Shown here one piece after another: positions 1 through 12,260 of a DNA stretch of 64,000 bases. Below the pieces are notes generated by a model. The model was not told the origin of the DNA. It worked only from the letters and a program-made list of their open reading frames with translations, and did not search any database. The DNA lies in contig CANTUQ010000037.1 of the NCBI GenBank assembly GCA_947683425.1, positions 5,782,501 to 5,846,500 on the forward strand, given 5' to 3'. Both the position numbers and the translations under genes were made by a program. Each line of letters begins with the position of its first letter. The stretch's first letter is position 1. Source of the stretch: Excoecaria cochinchinensis. Its lineage: Eukaryota; Streptophyta; Magnoliopsida; Malpighiales; Euphorbiaceae.

Positions 1-2807
1 AATGGCTTCCGTATACTTTTTTTGTGAGATAAGTATGTAATGAGAATTATGCCTAATTGATCAAAATAGTGATCGATTACGGTATTGAAATGATAATGAA
101 GTGAAAGTAATGAAAATGAAGTGATAAGTCATACGTAATATGTTGTATGTTATATGAAAAATGAAAGTGTTAAAAGTACGAAAAGTGGATTTAAAAGTCT
201 TTTAAAAAGTTTTACCCTAAGTGGTCTGGCGGGTTAATCTAGTCCAGGATATATTTGGCTAGCCATAGGGACACCCATACCGCGGTGCGAGTCACGACGA
301 CTTGCTTTGCTATGACAAATTTGCGATGGTCTCTCATAGCCTTCTGTTATATGTCATACATCATACGTCATATGTCATATGTTACATGATAGAGTGATCC
401 TACAGGGGTAGTGTATTGCAGTGGGACTTTAGGACCCACGTCCCGTATATACAGTTTGTAGATTTTCTGTTGGGATTGTACTAGGAATATGATTGTAAAG
501 TAATATGAAATGTAAAAAGTAAAATGATAATATGTAATATGATAATATGTAAAATGACATAAAGTAAAATGATAAAATGTAATATTACATAAAGTATAAT
601 GATGAAATGTAATATGTCATAGTGTAACATGTAAAAGCTTAATATGTAAAAGTATTATATGCAAAAGTGTAACATGTAATAGCATAATGTCACCTGGCAT
701 TATATAATATGACATAATATGTAAAAGCATAACATGCTAAAGGATAATATGTAAAGCCATAAGTAATATGACATAACATGTAAAACGTATAATGAATAAA
801 AGCTTAATAGGTAAAAAGCCTAAGTATAACAAGTAGAATCGTAAAATGATATGATTCTGTCAAAAGTAAAATGCCATTAAGTAAAACGAATTAAAAGTAT
901 GAAAAGTAACATGAAAATGAGAAGTTACATGGAAAAAGGACCTAAATGAAAGTAAGTAAAGTTTGGGGTCAAAATGGTAAATTATCCCAAATTATAAGCC
1001 AGACGAGTCATAATGATGAAAATGACCTGAAAATGTAATAAGTATAGTGAACATAAAAATTTAAATGAAAAAGGATTCATATGAAAGAAAAGAAAAGTTT
1101 AAGGACCAAAACGTAATTTACCGTAAAGACAATTAGTCGTGAGACTAATTGGTAAATTATGAGATAAGAAATGAATAAATATGAAAATGTAGTGAATAAA
1201 TGAGAAAATTGTACTTAAATGTTAAATGAAGGACCAAATTGTAGTTTGACAAAAGTAGGGCAAAACCATAATTATACGTAAAAGTACATTAATAGGTAAT
1301 ATGTAAGTGAAATATGAAATTAAAATGACAAATATGTAAAGAGCCCAACGTTCAGGGACTAAAATGTAATTTATCATGAAAATGCCAAAACGAAGACTAA
1401 TACGTAATTTGTAAGCCAAATAATGATTTAAAATGAAAAGAGAAACGAACTAGTGGCAATTCCCATAAATAACATTAAAAGAAGGGCAAATATGTAATTT
1501 GTCCTGAAATTGATAAAATAGGGATTAAACAGTAATTTGTATATGAAAAGATAGATTAATGAATAAGAATGATAAAATGAATGATTAAATGCAATGTAAA
1601 AGCTTAAGATGAATTAATATATAACATAAATATGAAAGTAAAAGTTCGAGGACCAAACTGTAATTTACACGTCAAAATGCATAGAAATGTTAAAAGAATA
1701 CCATTAGTGTCAAAATGGTAAAACATATGAATCAGTGATTAAATGTATAAAGTGATAGTCAAATGAGGACTAGAATGAGAGTTTGAAGACTAAAATGAAA
1801 GTCTAAGGACTAAATGGAAAATTAGCATGCCATTAAGAAAATAAAGGCATATTCGTGATTAAATGGAAACCAAATGGCAAAGAGGTAGTTTAACTGAATG
1901 GAAAGGTAATTTGATAAGTTTTGAATAAGTCAGGGGCTAAATTGTAAATTGCATATAATAAAGTTAAATGAAAGATCGTAGTGTAATATGACAATAAGTG
2001 AGTGATTTAAATGTAAATAGAGAATTGATTAAGTGTAGCGTGTTTTATGCATGTGTGTGTGCATAAGTTTGAATTGGAAATTATTAGATTTATAATTACC
2101 ACTGAGCATATTTAATGCTAGCACGTAGTTTTTTTAACTGCATGTAGGTACCTAGTGGAGCGTTTGTGGAGCAGGCGTCCCATCAGCTTTGAGATTGGAC
2201 CAGATCGGTAGATTGGAGATAAGAACATTTTGATATTGTTCTTAGAATGTATGTAAATGCTCTATGTTAGTGAATTAGTCATATGTAATGAATGACGTTA
2301 TTGTATTGAATTGGTTTACATGAATTGGATTGGAATAGAATAAGATTTGAATGTATATTAAGGTATACTTGTTGTGCCCCTGAGTTGGGCTGTGTGGTTG
2401 TTTGATTTGCAGGTTTTGGGTAGTCAATGTATTAGATGTTATGCTGCCTAATTTTGATTAAATGAATAGTGAATAAGACAGTTAAATTAATGGGCAAATT
2501 TTAATATGGCTAATAAGTAAATAGTTAGTGGCATGTATATGAGAAATGGTTTAGAATTGAATATGTAATATGTATTATGGACATGGTGAATGTTAATAAC
2601 GATCATTGAATGACACGATGTGTTAAATGAAATGTCTGAACTGGATCGAATGAAATGTATTAGTAACTTGAAATTGAAAAAGGATAAATGATTCAATAAG
2701 TTTATAAGTTAAGAAAAAAAAATTTACCGCATTTGTCATAAGCATCGATCAGACAGTAGTGCAGTGACACCCGATATCTGTACCAATTGCGGGTATGGGG
2801 CATTACA
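1..2807 (+). mobile_element. right part of a long Gypsy-type LTR, family A
   Basis: This stretch is non-coding and AT-rich. It shares blocks in the same order with 14751-16536: the 'taccgcggtgcgagtca' block (about 280 versus 14925), the 'ttaccactgagca' block (about 2096 versus 15888), and the 'gttatgctgc...aaatgaatagt' block (about 2438 versus 16296). It ends with 'cattaca' at 2801-2807, where the solo LTR ends 'gtgttaca'. The left end lies outside the window, so its TSD cannot be checked. No protein-coding potential is seen. It is most likely a solo LTR or LTR fragment of the same family as 10651-16536. Confidence 0.6.
490..2000. repeat. degenerate short-motif repeats inside LTR A
   Basis: From about 490 to 960, variants of 'aaaatgtaatatgacat' recur every 15-25 bases. 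From about 960 to 2000 a sparse motif close to 'ggactaaaatgtaattt' recurs about every 100 bases, for example near 1102, 1231, 1353, 1482, 1650 and 1932. The second motif also occurs in the other copy of this LTR (15160-15560), so it is a family trait. Confidence 0.5.
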
Positions 2808-3189
2808 TGTTAGGTCGATGTCAGATGGATTGCCTTTAAAGGACGGTTGGTTGTTCCCTGGAGAACGGTTTGCGGAATATGAATATCATCCTCTTGGATT
2901 GCACCGAGTCATTTTCTAGACTTCCAAAGTGCAGATATCATCATCTTGAATTGCACCCAGTCATTTTGCATCCTGCCGTCGATGTGGCTTATCATTGATG
3001 CCACAGAGTCATTATGCGAACTTATGTTGATTGAGTTGATAAAAAGCCATCCGGTGTAGCCTTCTTGTTGAAAAGACCTGTGTGCCTCTTAAGAAGGCTT
3101 TGTACTCGCAGGGAGACTTTGAAAAATTTATGCTCACTGAGAGGCTTAAATGCTCACTAAAAGGCATAGATGCTTACTGAGAGACTTAG

Positions 3190-3413
3190 ATTTTGAGCCT
3201 CCTTAGAGGAACAATTCGATTTGCGCCTGCTCAGAGGAAAATTATATTTGAGCCCCCTTAGAGGAAAAATTAGATTTCAGCTTCCTCAGAGGAAAAATTA
3301 GATTTTAGCTTGCTCAGAGAAAAAAATTAGATTTAAGTCTCCTCCAAGGAAAAATTATATTTAAGCCTCCTTAAAGAAAATCAAATTTGAGCCTCCTCAG
3401 AAGAAAACTAGAT
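3190..3413. repeat. 28-bp tandem array, about 8 units
   Basis: Eight degenerate units of 26-29 bases follow a consensus like 'tttgagcctcctcagagg' plus 'aaaaattaga'. The core 'cctcctcagagg' forms a small inverted repeat (cctc/gagg). The unit length is not a multiple of three and no long frame crosses the array, so it is unlikely to be coding. Confidence 0.75.
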
Positions 3414-4960
3414 TTGGTATTTCGATGCTTGCCTGTAGGCGAAAAGATTTTAGAATTTTTAGTGTCTCTTAAGAGGATTTTGGTCTTGATTTTTTGGTGC
3501 CTCTTAAGAGGTTTTGATTTTTTTTTGGATCTCTTTTTTTTTTTAAAAAAAAAGTTCTTGGATTTTTTTTGAATCTTTACAACTGTTTTTTTTATGCAAA
3601 TTTACACTTTGGGTGCATTCTACATCTTTGCAATTTTTGGATGGATCTTGAATTTGCACTAAGGTAAATCTTACATTTTAAGTGTTTTTTTTTTCCAACC
3701 TTTACATTTTATGATAAAGAAACTTACCTAGTTGCCTCCGGCATGGTGTGCATGAATAGGTTTGCTCTTTTAAATGTCCTCTTTAGCGTGGGTCTGTGGG
3801 ATTTCTTTTCCGTGAGGACTTCATCTTGATCTGATTGTCCAACGTGGATGAGCACCGATGTTGAGCTGAAGTTGCACTTTGGCCCACTTTTGCATGTGGG
3901 GTTTATTCAGACATTTCTTGCAAAGTTGTATGTACAAGAACATATATAAGAGATTGCGTGTGCATGTGTGAAATATATGCGCAAGGCTATATACAAGAAG
4001 CATGCACAAAGAATCTTGTGCCAATAACTGGTTTTGCAAATTACATGCATGTGATGTATACGTGAAGCTATGTGTGCGAAAGATGTGTAGAGACCTGTAT
4101 GCATTACATGTATGCAGAAACTATGTACACAGAATGTGTGTCTTATGTGCATGACATTTATGCATGGAATATGAACACATGATTTGCTTACCGTCAATAA
4201 GGTCTTGAATCCCTTAAAGTCTGACAATGATCTGTCAAATGTGCTAGTAGAAGGCACAATACTGATCCTCCTTGTAATTGGATTGCCCCTAGTTTCTAGC
4301 GGGCCTAGCCGGTAATGGCTGTTACACCCCCTCCTTCATTAGTCTCTTAAGGACCCAAGACAAGGATCTGCCCAAATTAGAATAGTGCCTTTGATTCACT
4401 TTCGTGGTTGGCGCCTCTGCTATCTTTTCTTTTTTCTGGGTCTGGCATCAATTCTTGAATACGGTCTCTTAGGGGATGACAGTGGTCTGTTTTATGCCCT
4501 GTATGCTGGTGATACGCACAATACCAATCTGTTCTATGTTTAGGATGTCCTTAGCTACTGGCAATAGTTGCAACTTCCCTTCCTTGATGAGACGGGTGAG
4601 GTGCCAAGACAGTGATTTACCTAAGATGGTATGGTGACGCTGAGTAGTTCCTGTGTCTAGGACTTCTGCAGCCTTAACATTGCCCTTACTGTTGTTGTGG
4701 CTACCTGAACTTCCATTTTTCAGAGTATCGCTAGGTCTCCACCCTCTTTAGGTACAATGTTATATTATAGAGCAGGCCTCATATTTCCTCTTTGCTCGAC
4801 TGGTGAATCCAGTGGCACTTTGCCTCTGGGCTTAAAAGAAAATAGAAGCAATGCGACCGTCGCTGTATGAGCCTTCCTGACCGTGGTCAGTTCAACTTAG
4901 TTAAGAGTATTTGCCATAAGCTGGGCTTAAAGAACGAGCGCCATGGCATCCATTATTTCC

Positions 4961-5065
4961 TTAATCATGGCCAATATCCTTTTTTTCAAGCTCCTCGAAC
5001 CTTCTATCCATCTCATGGGCAATTAGGGCACGAGTCTCATAAGTCTGTTGCGATGTATTAGCCAT
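4961..5065 (-). pseudogene. gag N-terminus relic of the Tat-like element
   Basis: On the minus strand an ATG at 5065 opens a 34-codon frame starting MANTSQQTYETRALIAHEMD and ending in a charged stretch (RRFEELEKK) before a TAA. The orientation matches the LTR and PBS to its right, and the position, about 1 kb inside the 5' LTR, fits a gag start. Coding similarity cannot be followed further because of stops and frameshifts. I infer gag from position and composition; no catalytic or zinc-knuckle motif survives here. Confidence 0.4.
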
Positions 5066-6062
5066 TTCTAATGCCTACGAATGTTCTAGTAAGGATGCCA
5101 AATCTCTGTCAACCAACCCAGACTATGATTGCTCTTTAGGCAACTATCGGGATCTCAAAACCTCCCAGGTAAATGGTCTATGATGGCTGAAAAGTCGAGG
5201 GGTTAGAATGATGTATGCGATGCATGGAATAAATTTACGCATAGGACGACATATACATGTGAAAATTATATGCACAGAATAGAACGTACACACACGAAAT
5301 GAAATGTATATCTTTTTTTTTATGTGCATGAATGACACGTAATGCAAGAGCATGTTATGCAACATTCACAACCACATGTAAGCAAGTAGATCCTTCTAAC
5401 CTTATACTCCCACACATGAAGTCGTGCGGTCTCTTTCCTAGATGAGCTTGATCCATGAGTTAACAGGGAACCAAATGGACGCCTATGGTGCACGGTGAAA
5501 AACTGACAGCATAACATCTTTTAATTTAGAACGCATACGTATGAGTTTTTGGCTATTATGTATTTAAGCACTTTAATCAAATTAAGATAGGCTCACCGGG
5601 GCATGGAGGCCTTTGATGAATGTCTATTTAATTGCGTTGATTTTACTCAATATATAGTAGCTCACATAGCAAGCACATTATTATGGTATGTGTCACCTAG
5701 TGGAAGTTCTTATTGCCATTACATGAGTTTTAGTCAAAAGCAATAATACTTTAGGGCTACCCAAACATGGTCCCTGTCAACAGGTCTAGCTCATCATGAG
5801 CATAACGACCAATTAAGTCTCCATTTAATATACCATGATGGTACGAGACTTGGGCTGGCGATTATCCTTAACACTTTCCCACATTGAGTGAATCCAGGGT
5901 TGTGCTTCGAGAATGCACCGGGGTAAGAATATGGACCATCTAGCTTAGATCTAAGGCTCTAGCATGGATACAATTTAATTTTTAGAAACGAAATAGAATT
6001 TTAATTTTAAAAAGCTCAATTATATTTATTAACCAAGATACTTTCAAAATAAAGTCTCAATG

Positions 6063-6080
6063 TCCCCAACGGAGTCGCCA
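6063..6080 (-). other. primer-binding site, tRNA-Arg type
   Basis: Read on the minus strand this is TGGCGACTCCGTTGGGGA, one base inside the LTR. It begins TGG, as expected for pairing with a tRNA CCA end. Plant Ogre/Tat elements are known to use a tRNA-Arg primer site of this kind. It fixes the minus orientation of the element and the LTR edge at 6082. Confidence 0.7.
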
Positions 6081-6081
6081 T

Positions 6082-7243
6082 TGTAACGTGCACCGAACCC
6101 CGGAGGCCTCAAAAACCAGCTTTTAGGGATCGAGATAGGTTCATAAGACCCGTAAAGATTACGGAGGCATCTATTTTGGGCAACAAAAGGTGTTTTGGAG
6201 TCGCCATCCAATAAAATATTTGGAAAGTTAATCTAGCCTCATTGAGTCTATGATGATGCGTTTAAGTCTATTTTGGGCAACAGAAGATATTTTGAAATTT
6301 TTATCCCAATAAAATATTAGAAAGGTTCATCTAACCTCATGAATCCTAAGACCAGAGAGAGTTCGGGCCGTTACTTTTATTCACACATTGGCCAAAGTTA
6401 TAAGTGAGCTTTTAAATATTAATTTTTCACCCCTTTTCTCACACGGCATGCAATTTAATTTAGGCGCACATCAAGTATCGAAGAAAAGCAGTAAAAATCA
6501 ATAAATAAATAAAATAAAGTAAACTACAAAAGTAAATTATAAGATGGAATCTGAGATAAAAAATACAATCTCCCAAAATATAAAATTAAATAAACAAAAT
6601 CAATTAAATAAATAACATATATAAATCGGGACATTTATTTGGAATAGGAATATTGATTCCTTTATGCACACTTAGAAAAATTGAAAAGTTATTTTTGGAT
6701 ATTATTAAGAAAATAGGGATGGGTGATCCCATTTTAAGAAAATTAACTCTCATTTTGAAAGCGATATTTTATTGGCTAAAATTGGGATATTGGTCCCATT
6801 TTATTATAAAATACCTAATTTATTAATAAAAATATTTCTGTAATTTTTAATTAAACGTGCATAAAATAAATAATTTTATTATGAATTACATGAAAAAATA
6901 AATAAAAAGCAAAATAAAGAAAAATGATAAAACAATGAAAATAATAAATCTCCTGAATCTCCTCTTTCGATCGCGAGTGTGCTCAAAGATGACCCAATTC
7001 TAGATCATCTTTTGGAATAGTCTCACACTCTGTTGTGCCTCTTTGGTATTGGTAGAACTTCAAGCCACCATTCTCTTTGAATGACCGGCCCATTCTTAGA
7101 CTTGGTGAACCCAAACCATAAAATAATAAAATGAATTAAAATAAATAAAATGAAATAAATGCATTATAAATGACAAATAAATTAAATAAAATAATGAAAC
7201 AAATAAATTAACATATTAACAAATTAACACACATAAAAACATA

Positions 7244-7275
<32 letters not shown>

Positions 7276-8155
7276 TAAATAATCAAGTAAATAAATAGAA
7301 TAAAAAAACAAAGTAAAAAAAATGCTAAATCTATGACTCAAATCACATAAAATAAATAAATAATCAATGAATTCAAAGTTCTACATGATAATTAATTGAT
7401 TATGAATAAAAAATAAAGGAAAATAAAAATATAAGGTCAAATCCAGAATATTTACCCTTTTTTTGTCTAGATCCGCAAGAATTAAATCAAAAATATAAAA
7501 AATCCAAATTTTCTCTATAGAGAAATAATTGCAAAAAAAAAAAAAACTTGTTTAAAGAAAAATAACCAATGAAAAAATTGGATTTTGGATTTTAAGAGTT
7601 TAAAATTATTTTTTTGTCTCAAAATAAAATCTTCATTTAGAAAATTCAATCCCAAATTTTTTAGAAGAAATTTTATTGAAAAAGAAGAAGAAAAAATCAA
7701 AATCAGAATTTTTCTTAAAGAAGAGAAGAAAAAAGTTGTAACTCAAAATCTCTCTCTTGAAGAAAAGAAAATTTCAACCTAAAAAAATGTCTTTCTCTTT
7801 CTTTATTTTTCTATTTATATGAATTCAGGAAAAAAACTAATTAATTTAGGAAAAGAAGTTGAATTTTTATCAAATTCTACCTTATTTGGGTGCAAAATTC
7901 GGATTTATCTTTGAAAATCCTAGAAAAAAATAATTAAAGATCAAATTTTATCCAAAAAATCCCGAAAATAGGGAGAAAATACATTTTCAACCTCTTTTTT
8001 TTATTGTTTTTATATTTTATATTTTATATTTTATATTTCTAAAAAACAAATTTGATAAGGAAACGATTACTTTCAACCTTTTCGCTTGTGAACAGGCATT
8101 TAATTTTATAATTGGGTAACCCTAATTGGGGCTATCTCGGGACCCGATATCTACA
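6082..8155 (-). mobile_element. 5' LTR of the Tat/Ogre-like element
   Basis: A 2074-bp LTR with TGTA...TACA ends, bounded on the left by the primer site and on the right by Copia sequence starting exactly at 8156. It is very AT-rich, with an (aat)n microsatellite near 7245-7275. The short ORFs inside it (for example 7585-7782) are low-complexity lysine and phenylalanine runs, not genes. The right junction cuts into Copia coding sequence, so this element appears to have inserted into Copia copy 1. The partner junction is outside the window. Confidence 0.65.
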
Positions 8156-8830
8156 GTGACATATTTTGAATCATGATACATCACATTTTTAGAGAATAAA
8201 TTTCCAAAGTTAGGTAAAGTGAATTAAGATTTCACTTTTTTATGAAACTCAGGAAGACCATCAAGATCACTCCATCCGAGTGAGAGGGACTTAGAATAAA
8301 AAGGTCGAGGCCTTCCTCTACCAAATGATCCAGATATTCCAGACCCTTATTTCAGTGGGAGTATTTCTTACTCTAATAGTGTAGAGCTTGATCCCAGTAG
8401 AAGTATTTCAAATTATAATGAATATAGAAGATATGTTTATCAAGAGTTGGAACTGCAAAAATATAAAAGGATAAGTGTTTCACAACGACAATTTGAGATT
8501 GAAGGCTTGAACATGCCCTTTTGGTTACTATATAAGATGAAGAGAGCTCATAAAGGTTCAAAAAGCTCTCTCATGCCCAGCTAAGGAAAAATAGATTAAA
8601 GCAATGGAAGAAAAAATGACATCCATGAGACCAAACCATATTTACGAACTGGTTAATCTACTAAAAGGATGCAAACCAATTGGGAATAAATGAATTCTCA
8701 AAGTGAAGCGAAAGGCTGATAAAAGTATTAAAAAATACAAGGCTCAGCTAGTCATTGAGGGTTCACACAATAAAAAGGGATTGACTATGAGGAGACTTTC
8801 TCACCTATTATAAAATTTACGTCCATAAGG

Positions 8831-9280
8831 TTGATTCTGGCCATAGTGGTAAGTTTGGACCTAGAACTACATCAAATGGATATTAAAACTGCATTTCTCA
8901 ATGGAGGATTGGATAAAGAAATATGTTTCATAAAAAAAGGCTGCGAACATAGGGTTTGTCGATTGATTATATCAATCTATGGCTTTAAACAATTTTCAAG
9001 ACAATGGTATTTAAGATTTCAAGATACAATCATGTCGAATGGGTCCAACATGATTGATGAAAACCATTATGTTTATTGTAAAAACTCTAAAAGTAAATTT
9101 TTCATTTTGATATTATATGTAGACGACATACTCATAGCTGAAAATGACAAAGGGTACGAAAATGAAATCAAAGATTGGTTATCGTCCAACTTTGAGATGA
9201 AAGATATGGGTCAAGCAGATTATATCATTGGAGTTAAGATTTCAAGAGATTGTTTGAGAAGATTGTTGTCTCTTTTATAA
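8831..9280 (+). pseudogene. Copia reverse transcriptase fragment (copy 1)
   Basis: A 149-codon open piece of Ty1/copia-type reverse transcriptase. It holds the HQMDIKTAFLNG block and the YVDD active-site motif (LYVDDILIAE), followed by the KDMGQADYIIGVKISRD block. Reading frames before and after it are broken by stops and indels (for example the TAA at 9278). The homologous, better-preserved domain is at 31516-32154. It is a relic and cannot make a working enzyme. Confidence 0.85.
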
Positions 9281-9375
9281 GAGGCATATATCAACAAAGT
9301 CCTTGAATGATTTAATATGCAAAACTGTAGACGCATAGATAAACCTATTGCTAAAAATCAGTTTATAACAAAAGT

Positions 9376-9786
9376 ATGTGCCTAAGATGCCAAGAAATGA
9401 AATGTATGAGGAACATTCCATATGCCGGTGCTGTGGGTAGTCTAATGTATGTAATCTTATGTACAAGACCTAATATATGCTATGTAGTGGGCATTGTAAG
9501 TAGATATCAATCTAATCCAGGCAAAGCATATTGGAAAGCAGCCAAAAGGACACTTAGATACCTCAAAGGTACCACAAATTATTCTCTCTGTTATCAAGGT
9601 AAGGATCTGCAACTGAGAGGATACATATATGCTGATTGGGCAGGAGATATGGATGAGAGAAAATTCACTCCAGGTTTCATATTCTTGCTTTGCAAGGGTG
9701 CCATCTCATGGAGTAGCAAGAAACAAACCTGTATAGCCCTATCAACAATGATAATTGAATTTGTCGCTTCTTCAATTGTATTATAA
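9376..9786 (+). pseudogene. Copia RNase H fragment (copy 1)
   Basis: A 136-codon open piece covering the connection and start of Ty1/copia RNase H. It has a YAGAVGSLMYVILCTRPNI block, RYLKGTTNYSLCY, and a block YADWAGDMDERKF that corresponds to the catalytic TDADWAGD of the intact copy; here the first Asp of the block is gone. The frame ends at a TAA (9784-9786). Past the stop, similarity continues to the end of RNase H near 10060 with further breaks. Confidence 0.8.
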
Positions 9787-11240
9787 GAGACAGTTTGGTT
9801 AAAACGATTTATGAACCATTTAAGAGTAACTGCCTCAGAAAAATTAGTGGCAGTTAGTCATTGATAGCTTATATTAAAGATCACAAATTTCATAATAAGA
9901 CTAACTATATCGACATTAAGTATCAATATACCAAAGATGTTATTGCACGAAGAGGTGTGAACTTATAGTATGTTTCCACACATGATATAATTAGAGATCC
10001 ATCGACAAAACCTGGAATAAGAGATGTTTTTGAGAGACACATTATATCTCAGGGGCTTGCATAGGATTTGATTTGTATTTTTTATTTTATGTAATCTCTT
10101 AACATTATTATTTATGAATAATAATCAAGTTCATTGTTGTTAATACATGAGTGTGAATATTTAATGTATGAACATTTATTGTTATTTATTATGAGAATGA
10201 GCATATTGGACATAGCCGTAATCCACTCATACGGGTGTTTACCTTAGTTTTATTAAGAAATTAACAAAGACTAAAATGAGACGAATTTTAAACATAAGAT
10301 GAAGCCTGACAGACTATTCAAAACAAAAGTATCATCTTGCAGAAATTTACAAGATTAGTTTTGTTAAGGTGCGAGATAAAAACATATATGAGGTTGTATG
10401 TTTTGGATTAAGATCCAAAACAAGATTAAGTGTAATCCCATGGTAAATTAAACGTAACTACCATATTCTGTCTAAAAGCCAGAAGTAATCTTTAAGTAAT
10501 GATCTAAAGTTGGATATTTCGGTACATTACAACCTTATGCTTTTGTATGGTGTAATATATTTTGTGAGACATGCGCTCTTTTAAGGGAAGAAAAGAACAT
10601 CATAACACATGTTTTATATCATGTGTGCTTAAGTCTACCAAGGGATGGGATGCAATGGCCTAAAATTTAATAAATCGTAAACAGTACTTCCAAAGCATGA
10701 ATAGTACACCCGGGGTGAATAGTAACATCTACGGATAAAAAATATTTTATGTGAACATAGAAAAATACTATTTATGGTGAGTCCGAGAATGAAATTTGAG
10801 GTGAAAATAAAGTCAAATAAGTTTTCAAAAGTCAAAAATAAAAATAAATCACAATTTCGATTTAAATAGTATACTGTTTGACCAAGGTTTGACCGGACTT
10901 AAGAATAATGTTAGGAACCTTCAAAAAATTATCCAAATACCTAGATTCACTCTAAATAATATGTATAATTATTTTGCCATGAAAAATTAATTTTACGGTA
11001 ACATTAAAAATTGAATTATAAAACTAGTAAAAATTGATCGGACAGAGAAATGGTGTCTGATTGACCCGAAAATATTCGTGTAGCCTAATAAATATTTTTT
11101 AAGAATTATGAATGCATTTTTATAAGAAATTGAGTTAGATAAGTGGTAAAAAAAATGGGCCAAAATAATCACTAATTAACCAAATTGGGCCGAATGGATT
11201 GGCTCAATTGATCGAACCCAAGGATTGGCCCATCTAGAGG

Positions 11241-11250
11241 ATATAAATAG
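11241..11250 (+). promoter_or_regulatory. TATA box of LTR A
   Basis: 'atataaatag' lies about 590 bases into the LTR, followed about 70 bases later by a pyrimidine-rich tract and a ct repeat typical of a plant 5' leader. It is a plausible LTR promoter by motif and position only. Confidence 0.45.
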
Positions 11251-12260
11251 CTGGAAAAATCATATTTATGTATAACTTTCTCCTCCTCTCTTTAGCCTTC
11301 ATGCCGTGGCTCTCTCTCTCTCTAATTTCATAGATTTTCTTCACCTTAATTCACTAAAACTCACTCAATTTTCTACCCCAAAGAAATTCTAAGGTTCTAA
11401 TTTCATTTATAACTATCTCAAAAGCTCAATTGAAGTGAAGGAAGTGATAGAAAGTGAGAAAGAAAGGTGAAGCATAAAAACCAAGTAAGTGAAATTAGTT
11501 AGAATTTAATGATTTAAACTATGGGTAGAATTGAAGATAGATATCATTTTTATGTGTTTAAATTGAATTATGGAAGAAGAAATTTGAGAGAAACTTATTG
11601 GGGATGGTTCGGCCATGATAGGGAATAAGGAAGAGGAAGAGAAATCAAACGACAAAGGAAAAGAAAAGGAGGAATAGACTTGGAAAAGCATGAATTTAAG
11701 GTTAGTGGATACATAATCTTGTATTTTCCATTTAATTTGATTATGTTTAAGTGTATGCTTGCATGTGAGATTGTGAATTTTGCATGTATAAATTGAATTG
11801 GGTATGGAAATGTGATATTTAGGTTAGAAAATTATGTTTGGCATGAAAACATGAAAAGAACAACCTTGGATCGAAAACCTTAATGTTGGCTAAATAGTAC
11901 TCTAAGGTATAATGTGAATAATTTTGATGATTTAATGGATATTATGCATGATAATTAACATAGAATTAAAAATGAGTTTGTAATAAATTATTGAGAATTT
12001 TTTTAGAGATTAATTAAATATATTTTATATTATGGATAAGTTATTGATTAGTTATTAATAATGGAATTTGTAGGTTTAAAATGTGAGGATAGTTTATTTG
12101 GACAAGAAATGAATAATGAAAACATGGAATTAAAAATTAGTGAAAGAAAAATAAAATGTGGAATAAACTATATGATGGCTGAATAGAGTGAGGTGTATAA
12201 AATGAGAAATTGAGATGTTTATAATTATATGAATATGGAAATGTGATAGTATATAATGTA

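Larger units (their letters stand above)
2808..6062 (-). mobile_element. decayed internal region of a Tat/Ogre-like Gypsy element
   Basis: This lies between an LTR A end (2807) and a primer-binding site (6063-6080) whose orientation puts the element on the minus strand, so it should hold the 5' untranslated and gag region. Apart from a gag-like start near 5065 and a short tandem array (3190-3413), frames are broken throughout. The motif 'ttgcacc.agtcatttt' occurs twice near 2900-2975. The rest of the element presumably lies left of the window, beyond the LTR A insertion. The Tat/Ogre assignment rests on the PBS and the LTR, not on pol. Confidence 0.5.
8156..10650 (+). mobile_element. Copia copy 1, truncated pol and 3' region
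   Basis: From 8156 the sequence runs collinear with 30961 onward of the complete Copia element at 26323-34433: the end of the integrase domain, reverse transcriptase, RNase H and the long 3' non-coding tract. It is more degraded than that element. At 10650 it stops inside the 3' tract and resumes at 16542 after the solo LTR insertion. The 5' half is missing, probably displaced to the left by the Tat-like insertion. Confidence 0.85.

Noticed and set aside
7585..7782. 65-codon Lys/Phe-rich ORF in the Tat LTR
   Set aside because: Low-complexity AT-rich sequence in an LTR, open on both strands.
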